From Neelides folsomi (taxonomy: Eukaryota > Arthropoda > Collembola > Neelipleona > Neelidae), in contig JAQGBZ010000657.1 of NCBI GenBank assembly GCA_034687125.1, positions 1 to 22,486 on the forward strand: DNA of 22,486 bases, read 5' to 3'. How positions within the stretch are numbered: position 1 is the stretch's first letter; each line of letters begins with the position of its first letter. The translations under genes were made by a program, and so were the position numbers. Below are positions 1 through 10,509 of this stretch, piece by piece. The notes under the pieces are model-generated. The model searched no databases and was not told the DNA's origin. It was given only the letters and a program-made list of their open reading frames with translations.

Positions 1-1224
1 GTGCAAAATGTGATATACTGAATAATTTGAGAAAAGAATGCAAGGTAGTCGTAAAAGGGATTTTGACAACTCCCGTGTTCACGAGTAGTAATTTAGGTAT
101 ATGTTATATAATTTTTATAATAGATATACTGTCATCAATGACATCACATACTTTTGTGGACTTTCAAAGTGGATGGAGATTGGGAGTTTTACAGCTTCAC
201 AGAATTGAATAAAAGATTTGAATTCTCTCATGGCGAAAGTTATTTCAATGTTCTCTGCAACGTTATACTCATGAAAGTCTAGAGAATTCAGGCAAATCTC
301 AGTGAATACTTTTCCATCTATAAAGAAATCAATATGGTAATGATAATGATATAAAGAATCATGAAGATCTTTGTGTAAACGTTAAATGTAGATTCCATTC
401 AAGAGGAAGTATGTATAAGGTAATTGTTTTGCATTGTTTGAAGCATACCACTTTTGACTAATTCTGTTACGGTATTTTTCATGGAAATGAGATCCTTTGT
501 TGCACGAAGTACAATATGAGAGACTCCTTTTCCACGTGAGAAATTTTTCAATCCATTACAGATCAACTTCGGGTCAGCTCGTACGCAACTTTTCAATGAG
601 CTGGGTTCACAATCAATGACATAATTTTCTTCATCAGATGTGAACAATATGGAATAGTTCACTTTCCCTCCCCATTTTTTATGAGAGGTAATGACAAGCT
701 TGTTGGAATTGTTAACCACTTTCAACTCAATATGAGAAACATTCTTGAGAGATCGCTGAGACCGGAACGGCTTAAGGATGCATTTGACAGGAACTTTGAA
801 ACTGATTTCCTCGACTTGTTCTAAAAACGTGTAACTAAAATGAATAAAAATAAAATTGTGATTAGTAAAAGATAAATGGAATATTTAATATATATTTTAT
901 AATAGAATTTAAGATCTCTTATATTTATTTATTGCATTCTCTCCTACTTACTCTGTGAAAAACTCAGCTTCGAAGGAAAACTTAATATGGGAAAGTGCCG
1001 ATGGGTCAAGACTGCTGATGGTCAACGATGTCGGTGTGATGATGAAGGAAAATACAGAATCTCCCGTTTGAATTAAAGTTAAAAGAGCCTTCGACCAATC
1101 TAAAACATTAATAAATGAAAAGGTTAGTAATTAATTGAATTCTGTTTAGTTTTACATAGTACTGATGATAATTCTATAAACAAATCTCACATTTTATTTT
1201 CTTCAGCCCAATAATGCATTTCAT
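1..1224 (-). CDS. Rad9: Rad9, checkpoint clamp subunit (3' part outside window)
   Basis: Rad9 forms the 9-1-1 ring with Hus1 and Rad1, a PCNA-like clamp loaded at damaged DNA that helps activate ATR. Exons: 1191-1224, 952-1099, 449-834, 152-317 and perhaps 1-17. Phases agree at every join (244 codons plus two bases through exon 4). The product starts MKCIIGLKKIKYWSKAL, like MKC...GKAVHSL of human RAD9A. Blocks aligning with the Rad9 PCNA-like domains follow: KCILKPF, NKLVITSHKKWGGK, and in exon 4 FTEICLNSLDF and ITFAMREFKSFIQFCEA. The loop before FTEIC is about nine residues longer than in human. Exon 1 ends in T|GTGAGA and exon 2 in GA|GTAAGT. The last exon rests only on a pyrimidine-rich TTATTCAG acceptor and is weak. 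The phosphorylated C-terminal tail lies outside. Identity was judged from recalled family sequence. Confidence 0.85.
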
Positions 1225-2052
1225 TTTTGTTACACTATTGATTTCTCATTGCACCATAGGTTTTATTTAAAATGTAAAATTAAAATGCGAAAGTAAACGA
1301 CTCCTCTAAATATTCTAAGGGTAAGTAAATATTGAAATCATATTGATTTGAAAATCTGACAAAATTTCTTCAAATTTCATAACAAATGTATTGAGATGGG
1401 CAATTCGTAAGATTGTTTGAAATTTCGATTTAACGATACTCAGTCCTTATTTTCTTAAATATCGATTCTCAAGAACATTAAATTAAAGAAGGACGAAGAG
1501 AAAAGGAAAAGAAAGACGGAACGGCGAACGGAGGAAAATGAATGGAAAAAGAAAAGAATGAAAACCCGCTTGAAATAAGAAGAATCATCGCTTTGAATAG
1601 TCACAAAGTATGCTTTTATGTCGATGGCACTTTGTTAACTACAATACAAATAATTACAAACAATTAGCACTATGTAATGTACTATTCTTACACTGTGCAC
1701 ATTAATTTTACAAATATTTGTACACTATATAATATGATGAATTTGTAATATATTCTATAACTTAATTTTTAATTACTACCTATATATATTTATATGAAAT
1801 GTCCATTGATTAATTATTACAAATTCTTTATATCGGGTGGCCCAGCATTAACTGAGTATTCTTGATCATCCCTAACTTTTTTATTTTTTACCTGAATTTT
1901 CTCAACCGTTTTGGACTGTTAAACTATTTTCCATCTCATCTAATTTTCTAATGTTAAGATAGAAAATACAATAAGCGTACGTGATGATTTGAAATGACAT
2001 GACTTGTTAATATTAAAATGAGAGGTCAAATATTGAAAATCAACTTCCAAGA
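1225..2052. other. Intergenic DNA between Rad9 and RpL6
   Basis: AT-rich DNA upstream of Rad9 and downstream of RpL6. No gene is supported. It holds a polypurine tract at about 1494-1585, whose plus strand is open for about 38 lysine/glutamate-rich codons without an ATG. A segment from about 1835, beginning GGGTGGCCCAGC, has an unlike base composition and may be a piece of a dispersed repeat. Confidence 0.5.
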
Positions 2053-2058
2053 TTTATT
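2053..2058 (-). terminator. Polyadenylation signal of RpL6
   Basis: AATAAA on the minus strand, about 20 bases past the RpL6 stop codon. It implies a very short 3' UTR, usual for ribosomal protein mRNAs. This is sequence-pattern evidence only. Confidence 0.6.
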
Positions 2059-2078
2059 AAGTTATAATAAAACGCATC

Positions 2079-3248
2079 TTAGAATTTCATCCTGTGAGGA
2101 TATTGTCCGGATGTGAGGGAAAAGCCTGAGCCCAAATATTTGAGCAGCATTTTCTTCTCTGGTGCAGCCTTGAGAGCTCCCATGATCTGCTTGTCGTAGT
2201 TCTTCTACAAATGTGGAAAGGGAGGTTAAAATCGACCCGCTGTTTCTCAATAATTTTTTATTTAAGTTATTTAAGTAATGAATGGCTATACCTGATCTTC
2301 CTTCCTTTTCTGGGAAGCAACGTAGGCGGCCTTGGAAGTTGCAAAGATGTCACCCATTTGACTTTTCCTGGCTTTTCTTGCGGCCTTCTTGTCTCGTCGG
2401 AAGTAGTCATCGTTCAAGTGCTCGGGAACAGGTGCTCCTTTAATGTCCAACTTCGTGGTTGTCGCAATGACATACCTCTGGTTAACACGCCTTAATGGAA
2501 CTCCGTTGATTTTGAATGGTCCTAAATCAAACAATTTGGTTATAAAATATTCATGTTATAAATCACAAGAGTAGTAATAAATAGGCAAGTAAAAAATATA
2601 AATCGATGTAATTGTATTTCGAGTATTTACCCGTGACAAGGAGTAACCCAGATGAAAGTTGTTTAAGGAACACTACTCGCTTTCCAGCATGGCGACCAGC
2701 GACGAGGATACAGATTGCTCCGGGAACGAGAGATCCTCTCAATCTCGTCTTTCGAATGAGCCCAGTACGTTGGACGACGCGACGAGCCCTGACGGTGGAG
2801 GTTGGATGGTATCGTTTCGACTTCTTTACTTGAACGAGCCGAGTACCTCCGTTCTTATCACCACCGACCTTCTTCTCCTTATACAAAGCCTTCTTTTCCG
2901 CTGGCTAAAATAATAAATTTTACATTAAAAACCAAATTCGACATTATCCATAAAGCATTATACACTTTTAATTCATATATAATCCCATAGTTTATAAAAT
3001 ATTTAAAATCCAAGTCATATAATTAACAATAAGTTGAGGTTCCAAATTAAAATAATTGTCCAATTCAAAATAAAATTTGGAAATGAGAAATAAGGAAAAC
3101 AAACCTTCTTCGGGTTCTTGATCGCTGTCTTGACCCAAAGGCCCTTCTTATGGAACATCTTTGACCGCCCGAACCGGTGAACTCCTGGGACCAAGACCGG
3201 GTTCTTGTGCCCCGTCTTGGCCTTTGCTGACTTTCCTGTCGGCGGCAT
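2079..3248 (-). CDS. RpL6: 60S ribosomal protein L6 (eL6)
   Basis: Large-subunit cytosolic ribosomal protein eL6. Coding exons: 3105-3248, 2631-2904, 2292-2521 and 2079-2204; phases 0, 1, 0 agree and give 257 residues (human 288, fly about 243). It starts [20 protein letters not shown] and carries [12 protein letters not shown], then [14 protein letters not shown] and LLLVTG, a family hallmark. The second and third exons join as [21 protein letters not shown], followed by [10 protein letters not shown], and the protein ends YPHRMKF as in insects. The start was chosen because it matches the family N-terminus and lies seven bases after a TTTTAG acceptor, which implies a 5' UTR intron. The lysine/arginine-rich composition fits an rRNA-binding protein. 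It is head to head with Vps33A, 719 bases apart. Confidence 0.95.
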
Positions 3249-3475
3249 CTTTCTACTAAAAGAATACAACAATAGGTCTTGTCAACACCTTGGAGCACTT
3301 TCGACCTCTCCGGGACGGGTATTACGATCCGGAAACGGGATTATTACCTGGTTACTTTTCAGAGTCGTGGTGGTGGAACCTCGAGCACGCCGTATGCTCT
3401 TCAGAATGGAGGTATGAGGGAAGTGCGCAAGTGGCGCCCTCGGCCTCCTCAACCGCCCAGTTTGAATTAATATAG
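3249..3475 (-). promoter_or_regulatory. Probable RpL6 5' UTR exon, first intron and promoter-proximal block
   Basis: A GC-richer island in AT-rich flanks just upstream of the RpL6 ATG. On the minus strand CAG|GTAATA (exon edge 3348) and TTTTAG (edge 3256) would bound a 92-base intron, leaving a 5' UTR exon from about 3348 upward. No clear pyrimidine-start (TOP) site could be fixed. The plus strand is open here without an ATG (about 3276-3475), which I take as incidental. Confidence 0.4.
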
Positions 3476-3967
3476 AGAATGGATCAAGATTGGAGGGATG
3501 AGGTTTTAGTCACATGGTAGTTACAGAATTGACATTCTCTGTGTTAATGTGTATCCCTTGGAAGTAATGTATCGAATCGCCCCAAGAATAAGATTTGAAA
3601 AAGCATTTCCTAAATCTCAACTCCTCACAGTCACAGATAAATTCAGATAAATTCGATTTATACTGGAGCTAGAATGAAAGTTTGCACTACTATTAAACTA
3701 ATTGTAAACTAGTAACTAGTAAATACTACTATATACTCTTTATTCCCTTTGTATCCTTGATACGATAAAGTTTGCTCATTTCCATCTTTTAAATCTTGTT
3801 GAATGTGGTGGATTCCATTTAACATATCAATTAAGATTTAGGATGTCAAGGATCGGAAAGAAAGAAATTGGCATACGTTTTTAAATTTTATTATTAGTCC
3901 AAGAAATATTAAATTGTGTATTCCCAATTTCTCGTGAAAAGTGTCAAGTTTAAACTATAGTACAATC
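3476..3967. promoter_or_regulatory. Shared upstream region of RpL6 and Vps33A
   Basis: AT-rich spacer between the divergent RpL6 and Vps33A genes. No TATA box or factor site stands out. Short direct repeats such as TTCAGATAAATTC/TCAGATAAATTCG occur near 3640-3655. No gene is seen. Confidence 0.35.
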
Positions 3968-6528
3968 ATGAGTGAGACCAAGAGACCTATGAATTCCTTC
4001 ATCGACGTCGAAATAATTAAGAAAATTGCACAAAAGGATTTAAGTGCCATAATTAAGAAATGTCCAGGAGATAAAGTAAGCTGATTACTAATCTCTGCAA
4101 AGCTATTGTTATTCCAATAATTTTACTATTTTATTTAATTGTAGGCATTCACAAATATTTAAAAAGGTCAATTAATTGTTTTTCAACTTTATAGGCATTA
4201 GTATGGGACCGTGCTTTAGCAAATCCAATGAACCTTTTGGCCGATCATTCCGATTTTAAGAGTTTTGGTGTGGTGAAAATGTTGTCACTTGAAACTGGTT
4301 TCCTCCCTTCATCAGATGTTCCCGAGTCTGTGATCTTCTTCTGTCGTCCTCTCGTCAGTCTCATGCCACTGGTGGCTTCTTGCATTCGGAACGAGGAGAA
4401 AAACAACCGAAGAAAAAGATTCTTTCTTTTATTCATGTCAAGAAGTTGTCTCCTATGTGAAAAGTGGTTGGACGTAAGAGAAAAACTTATAAATTGATTA
4501 TTTTTAATACCAAGTATTCATTATTTCATAATTGTTTTGATTTCAACCCTTAGGATCAAGGAGTTCTTAAGAGTATTGTGTCAATAGAAACAGTTCCGAT
4601 CCTCCTTTTCCCTCTTGACACGGATGTTTTAACAATGGACTTGAGCATGACTTTTAAAGAATATTATGTCGAGAATGATCCAACGAGTGTCCATCAAGTC
4701 GCTCGGGCTATTGTTTTTCTTATAAAGAAATATGGAAGTCCGAGTAATATTCTCTGTAAAGGAAACACAGCTTGTTACATTCACGAACTAATGAAAGGGC
4801 TCAAATACGAAATGGGAAATATTAAGCCACAGGTAAACTAACTCATTCGGATTTATTATATCTAATATTGAGATTACGAGAATGCCAATTAAATTTTTAT
4901 TTCATTTAGAATACTGGGAACAAAATTGACAATTTGATAATTATTGATCGCCAAATCGATGTATTGTCTCCATTTGTTACTCAACTTACTTACGAAGGTC
5001 TCATCGACGAACTCTACGGAATTAATAATAGTAAGCTAAACATAATATAATGTTATGAAAATTAGTTTCCTTATTTGAATCTCTTATAATTTAGATCACG
5101 TCAAAGTTCCCGACGACAAGTTTGGTGAGTCAAAAACAATGGTGTTGAACTCCAAAGAAGAGCTTTACTCAGAATTAAGAGATAAAAACTTTTCTGCTGT
5201 CGGCGGAATCCTCATCGAGAAGACAAAAGAGATTCGGGAAGTGTTTAAACAAAAAGATATGGCACAATCCGTAGGGGAAATGAAGAGACTAGTTCAGCAA
5301 CTCCCTGCCGTTAATATCTTAAAGCAATCTCTCTCAAATCGTAAAAATAAAATACCATTTACTTTTACACCTACTGTAAAATATCACTAACTTAATTACT
5401 AATATAATATAAAAATCATATTTGTAGATACGACCATTGCTGAATTTCTTAAGAAAGCCACTGACAAAGATGAATTTTTAGCAAGTCTTGAATGCGAACA
5501 AGAACTTCTTAACGGCCTCGATAGTGACAAATTAAACGTACACATTGAAAGCCTTTGTAATAAATTAGCTCCTCTAGTCAAAGTTCTTCGTCTTATAATC
5601 ATTCAAAGTAAGTCACTAAGATTAAACATTATAATACCTAACATATACTTATAACATATCTTATTAAATATATAACAGCTATTAAAAATGTATATGATAT
5701 CATTGAATTTTAGACGTGACGAGCGGTGGACTGAGACCAAATATTCTTCAACATTATGAAAAGTTAATTCTTCAAAATTATGGATTTGAACATGCTTTAA
5801 CTCTTCAAAGACTTCACAAAGTCGGCCTTCTCCAGGTATGCATTATTATTACCTTATTATTGATCGTAATTTATTCATTTTTATGTATTTTGAATTTAAG
5901 CCGGGGAGTCGATATCCAGTTCTACGTCGAGAGTTAAATTTAACAGTTTGCGACGATTCAGAGACGAATCCCAGAGATTTTTCTTATGTTCATACAATGT
6001 AAGCAAATTAAAATCACTTTAAAATGAACCAATAATGACTAACTAACATTAAGTTTAAATGAATTCTGTTTATATAAAATTTTTTCAGATATGCCCCATT
6101 AAGCATTCGGTTCATTCAACATCGTCTCAAACCGAACTTGTGGAAAAGGATGAAAGAATCTCTGCTGTATCTCCTTCCTGGTCCTCTCGTAGACGAAGAA
6201 GCTTTGGTTCAGCCATACGGAGGAATTGGAGGTCAGCCAGAAAAACGCATCAAAACCTCTATTGTAGTCTTTGTGGGTGGTGTGACATTTGCTGAAATTT
6301 CTGCCCTGAGATTCTTATCTCAAATTGAAGATGATTGTGAGTTTTTAAGATTCGCCCTAAGCAATTTAAATCATTTAACAACCAAGGGCTTTGTTTAATG
6401 CTTTTTGAAATAATTCAAGGGAGTAAATTTATTTCATTCTTTCAGGGGAGTTCCTGGTCGTAACAACCAAAATCATAAATGGAGCAACATTCCTAGAACC
6501 ATTGTTTGATACGTTGAAATCATTGTGA
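3968..6528 (+). CDS. Vps33A: VPS33A, Sec1/Munc18 subunit of HOPS/CORVET
   Basis: SM-family protein that, with VPS16, binds and templates SNAREs for endosome and lysosome fusion; the fly orthologue is carnation. Exons: 3968-4075, 4195-4473, 4554-4832, 4910-5030, 5095-5340, 5428-5607, 5714-5835, 5901-5998, 6089-6336, 6446-6528. All phases agree, giving 587 residues (human 596). The start [11 protein letters not shown] precedes [14 protein letters not shown], matching DKCAGSKAIVWD in human. Later landmarks are [101 protein letters not shown] and [14 protein letters not shown] near the C-terminus. No break or missing block is seen. Intron 1 holds a decoy acceptor at 4142-4144. VPS33A is preferred over VPS33B because the matches are to the A form throughout. 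Confidence 0.96.
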
Positions 6529-6992
6529 TAAAATGCACTTTTAAAAACTCATGAAATAAGAGCACCATCGATCAACTCTCTTGTCCTCTTTAAGCCAAAC
6601 ACGTTATTTAATATAATTTGCAAAATCTCTTGTAAAGTTGCCTTTATTGTTAAAATTTATCCTATAAATTACATATTAAGTGAATTTTGAAAATTAGTTG
6701 TAAATGGGTGTTTAGGAATCGATGTTCTTATTTAATAATCAATGAATCTAGTGATTAAATTCATTTTTTTGATTCTTCCCATGTATAGTTGATTTATTAT
6801 CATTGTCATAAATCTAATTTTAAAATATTATTAGAATTAGGGGCTATAATTATACGTTATTCAAGCAGTAAGCAATGCAATGGACATTGCTCTGACCTCT
6901 GACCAACATCAGATTAATTTTATATATAATATAAATCACATTATTATTAATCTTAATGTGTTTAATTTCACTTTTTAAATATCATTTTATTA
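6529..6992. other. Vps33A 3' flank
   Basis: AT-rich DNA after the Vps33A stop. No canonical AATAAA was found close to the stop; ATTAAA-like hexamers occur further on. No gene seen. Confidence 0.4.
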
Positions 6993-6993
6993 G

Positions 6994-7352
6994 TCAGAAG
7001 ACTTCTCATTTGGAGCAGTATTCAGAATTTGATTGTGGTCGATTGACAATCAGAATCAGAGCTCCTTGCAGCGCTGTTGCGAACCAGGAGCACTATCATT
7101 CTCAGAGCCCTGAAGCGTATTTTGCCCCAAAACGGCATTTGGTTGTGGCCCATGAAGCTCCATTGAACTGTGAACTTGGTGCTGACATGACATGTGAGTG
7201 AGATCGCTGCTGCTGTGCAAAACGAATGTTTTCTCAATCTTGAAACACCTGTCATGACAGTCGCCGGCTATGACATCCCACACATCTATAAACCTTTTTA
7301 TCTTCCTGGCAAATGGAGATGTCTCGAAACAATTAAACCTGTCGGAGAATAA
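6994..7352 (+). pseudogene. Intronless, deleted and frameshifted BCKDHB fragment
   Basis: BCKDHB is the E1-beta subunit of the mitochondrial branched-chain 2-oxoacid dehydrogenase. Three blocks resemble it in order but in three frames. 6994-7029 reads SEDFSFGAVFR (family GEDVAFGGVFR). 7028-7198 reads FDCGRLTIR, then HYHSQSPEAYFA, then directly HLVVAHEAPL. 7194-7349 reads VSEIAAAVQNECFLNLE, TVAGYD, PHIYKPFYLPGKWRC and stops at 7350-7352, as the family C-terminus does. About 68 residues are missing between blocks 1 and 2 and about 115 inside block 2. No introns or splice sites bound the gaps. This suggests a decayed processed copy, though no poly(A) tail or target duplication is visible, so a captured or rearranged gene piece remains possible. 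It cannot make the enzyme. An intact copy is presumed elsewhere. Confidence 0.75.
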
Positions 7353-8160
7353 TCTTTCACAAATAACACATGACCTTTATTTTTCTTGAATTTCTGCTAT
7401 AAGTGTGAACTATAAAAAATAAATGTTTATCTTTTTAAATTTTAATATTATTTAATACAATTTCATTGTGCTTATAAATTGACTTGTTAAAAATCATTAT
7501 ATAATAGTGATTACATTTACGATTTACCTTCATAAAATTACACACTATAAGGATAATTTTTACATATAAAATATTCAGTGTATATCACTGAATATACGTA
7601 TAATTAAATTAGTACAAAATAAAATATATACAGTGTAGGTAGTTTATGTATGGTATACGGTATAATAAATATAAATATGTAGTTATGTATAGGTGTAGTA
7701 TCAATAACAAATTTATAATCTCGACCCACATTAATAGCGCTAACGTATTTATAATATTTAGTAATGTATGTATATAGTATTTACTTATTAATTTACATTT
7801 ATCATGGTTCAGTCTTAGGCATTTGAATGTTGAAACCGCATTTGAAATTCTTTTTTTTTCAAATTATATTAGAAAAATTACGCATTTGTTAATTATAACG
7901 GTAAAATTACAAATTCATAAAGTTAGCATACAATTATTGAAAGCAAATCTTTATAAATAATAATAGTTATAAGAAATACTAACCAGAATTCCCATATATA
8001 CTTTATAATACAGATAGAAAGAAAGCTCGAGTTGGTACAAATTGGTCAATGGGCAACTTTAAATTTAAAGATTGAAATAAAAACAGAAAGGTAATTAACT
8101 AAATTTTATATGTAGTAAAGGGTCCAAATGTTAATTATATCCATCAGTCGTTGAGCAGAT
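7353..8160. other. AT-rich intergenic DNA
   Basis: Between the BCKDHB relic and the stop of the CCDC117-like gene. It contains a perfect 10-bp-arm hairpin at 7571-7595 and a T9 run near 7850. Part of it should be 3' UTR of the minus-strand gene. No coding frame is supported. Confidence 0.4.
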
Positions 8161-8827
8161 TTAAGAGTCGTCAAGTTCCATAGATGCCATTGATGCGCAA
8201 GCAACATCTTCTTCGCACACTTCTTCTTTTGACTTATTATCTTTTTTCGCGTTGTAATATGATTGTGATATTGGAGGCTTCCAAAGCATCAAAGCATTAG
8301 AAACCGTAGATGAAGGTTCCTTATAAAGTTTAAGAATCTGTAGAGGAAGAATGGGTTCTTCGCCTGAACAATTCTTTGGTATTATGTCAAAGATCTCTTT
8401 TGAGAGGACGAGAGAAGAACCAGAAGCAATAGGACCATTGGAATTCAATTCAACCTTCGCTTTCTTTGTCGCTTCTTGGAATTGTCCTCTATCAACTATG
8501 GACATTTCAGAGTCTATGTCCATAATTTCCAAGCTCTCGGCTGTCCTTTTCAATGAAGAGATTGTTGACATGTTGGTCAAGACTGATTCATTATTTCCAA
8601 TTCCACTCTTAATGATAGTCTCGCAACATTTGGATTTGATTGAAGGACTAAACAAAACAAAAATGTTATTTGGTACATAAGGATGAAAAAAATCAATTTG
8701 ATTAGCTTAAATTTCATAACTTTTACCCTTCATCTACACGATTCAAGAGTTTTCTTTTTAATCTCCTTATTCTCTCATGAGAAGAATCCATCATGTTTTT
8801 CTCTTTCCAATCTCGCATTATGCTCAT
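8161..8827 (-). CDS. CCDC117/HCFC1R1-like small protein
   Basis: Two coding exons, 8727-8827 and 8161-8647, joined in phase 2, give 195 residues. The first exon is basic and likely helical (SSHERIRRLKRKLLNRVDEG). The rest is serine-rich and low in complexity, apart from SLVLS (about 112-116), ALMLWKPP (about 152-159) and an acidic end, MELDDS. Vertebrate CCDC117 has the same order, PSLVLS then MELVLWKP and a terminal EEEMEL, so I infer the same family. Its molecular role is poorly known, and the short relative HCFC1R1 is described as a host cell factor partner. The ATG lies one base after a TTTACAG acceptor (exon edge 8828), so there is a non-coding 5' exon, perhaps ending at ATG|GTAAGT near 9429. 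The similarity is short; family assignment is tentative, but the gene model is better supported. Confidence 0.6.
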
Positions 8828-8828
8828 G

Positions 8829-9612
8829 CTGTAAATAGAAGAAAAATTAAGTACAAATATGGAATTATAAATACTGTACCAATTCCTTTTATTGCATATT
8901 TTATATGTATACATACGTATACAAATTCCTTGTATAAAATAACGTCTATCAAAGCTCAGTTTTTTATTACAGTCTAACTCTTTTGTTAGTTTAGTTTTAT
9001 AAACATTACATAAATGATTTTAATAGATTGTCAAATTATAACCTAATTCCGTATTTTGTAATCATATAATGAATGAATAAATTTACCTAAAATGGAAGTA
9101 ATAATTATACTACAATAAATAAAAAGTTAGATTACCTTCGTAGATGATATGTCGAGATTGACATTTCTTATCTTCTTTAATTACCTATATTTACATGATT
9201 ACTGAACTTAAAAATATAATGATTTTCCATTTGTACACAACCTGTTGAATTCCACGGTGTCAAATGTTAAAATAAAATAAATAAATGGGAATTTGTCTAA
9301 AATTGTGACAGACCCACAGGCACAGCGATATTGATTTAATATAGGAATAGACAGCTGTATATGCTATATATAATTCTTATAGATGGATTCTTTCTAGCAA
9401 CTTCTTCTACTAACTAAATACCACTTACCATATTCTATTTACTAGGTTGTGATTGCGCTAATTTCAACAAAAGGATATGTTATTAATCAATTTTTAATTT
9501 AATTTCTAAACTACTTATCAATTTAATATTTTAATATTTTTCTAAACTACAGCATTTATAACATATCTTTTCAAATAAAGTTAGTTAAATAAGTTGTTAA
9601 AATATCATCAAA
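8829..9612. promoter_or_regulatory. Divergent upstream region of CCDC117-like gene and CRCP
   Basis: AT-rich spacer between two genes read outward. The minus strand offers a donor (ATG|GTAAGT, exon edge 9429) that could end a 5' UTR exon of the CCDC117-like gene. GTATACATACGTATAC near 8907-8922 is a GTATAC repeat flanking a 4-base centre. No gene seen. Confidence 0.4.
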
Positions 9613-10509
9613 ATGCAGAACATGTAAGTTAACATCATTCAGGAAACATATTGTAGTTTTGTAAGTCAGTCTTGGATTTGCCCATTCTAATTTTCATAAT
9701 GTCCAAGACCGACCACAATCTTTTCATCATTGTACTTTTGTAATCATAAATTTATAAAACTTGAGATGAAATGCGGTTTACAATAATTATAATTTTTTGT
9801 TTTTTTTCTGTAGAAGTCAGTTGGGGCAGCCTTCTTTCAGGAATATGGAGAATGCAAAGGATGCGTTTTCTGGCTACTTGAGCAATCACGAGGTTTGGAT
9901 TTTAAAATTGAGGAGACTTAGACCACTGTGGTCATTTGACGTCTGTAATAATGGGAAACTTTTATTTTAATAATTTTGTAGGTTTTCAAACATGTGAAGG
10001 AATTGAAGGAATCGATGTCTGATCAGTCAGAGCAAGCTCAAAGCATGAAGTCGAATACTCATCTTTCTACAATTATTTATGAAACAATTCAGTATTTGCA
10101 GCAAACTCCGTGTGTGACTCAAAGTGATGAGATCATTGGAGAATTTGTACGTAAAACAGCTCCTTTTAAACTGACAAAGCCTGAATCACTCATGCTCCTC
10201 AATATGGTAATTATTTTTGTCATCTCGACTCGGTTTTATCATCATTACTATATCTAATCTCATTGTTATAGCTATAACTAAATTTGATTAGCATTTTAAT
10301 TTCAGTTTTTAATAATTTAGAGACCTGAAAAGCCTATTGATATTCAAGCTATGGTAGAAGAAAGTGAAGAGCGTCTTACAGAAGAACAAATTGACGAGTT
10401 AATTGAAATCATCAGAGACACCATTCCAGCACCTGACCCTCAAATCCTCATGCAACAAGACATCGTATCTAACTCGGCCAATTGTCCAAGTCCAGTTCCT
10501 CAAGAGTGA
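9613..10509 (+). CDS. CRCP: RNA polymerase III subunit RPC9 (CRCP)
   Basis: RPC9 is the Rpb4-like half of the Pol III stalk (with RPC8) and helps initiation; in vertebrates it is also called CGRP receptor component protein. Exons: 9613-9623, 9814-9892, 9982-10206, 10321-10509. The family-like start is the ATG at 9845 (MENAKDAFSGYLSNHEVF, human MEVKDANSALLSNYEVF), which gives 153 residues against 148 in human. Splicing the ATG at 9613 through CAT|GTAAGT adds 14 in-frame residues, MQNISQLGQPSFRN. Which start is used cannot be told. Later landmarks are TIIYETIQYLQQTPC, FKLTKPESLMLLN and the diagnostic MVEESEERLTEEQID in the HRDC-like helical domain. The C-terminal tail is short and divergent, as usual. 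Confidence 0.93.

Noticed and set aside
1494..1585. Purine-rich tract open on the plus strand as a K/E-rich peptide.
   Set aside because: No ATG or flanking exons; low-complexity purine DNA gives such open frames by itself.
2905..3104. A snoRNA in the RpL6 introns, common in ribosomal protein genes.
   Set aside because: No C box (RTGATGA) with a matching D box (CTGA), nor an H/ACA pattern, was seen on the transcribed strand.
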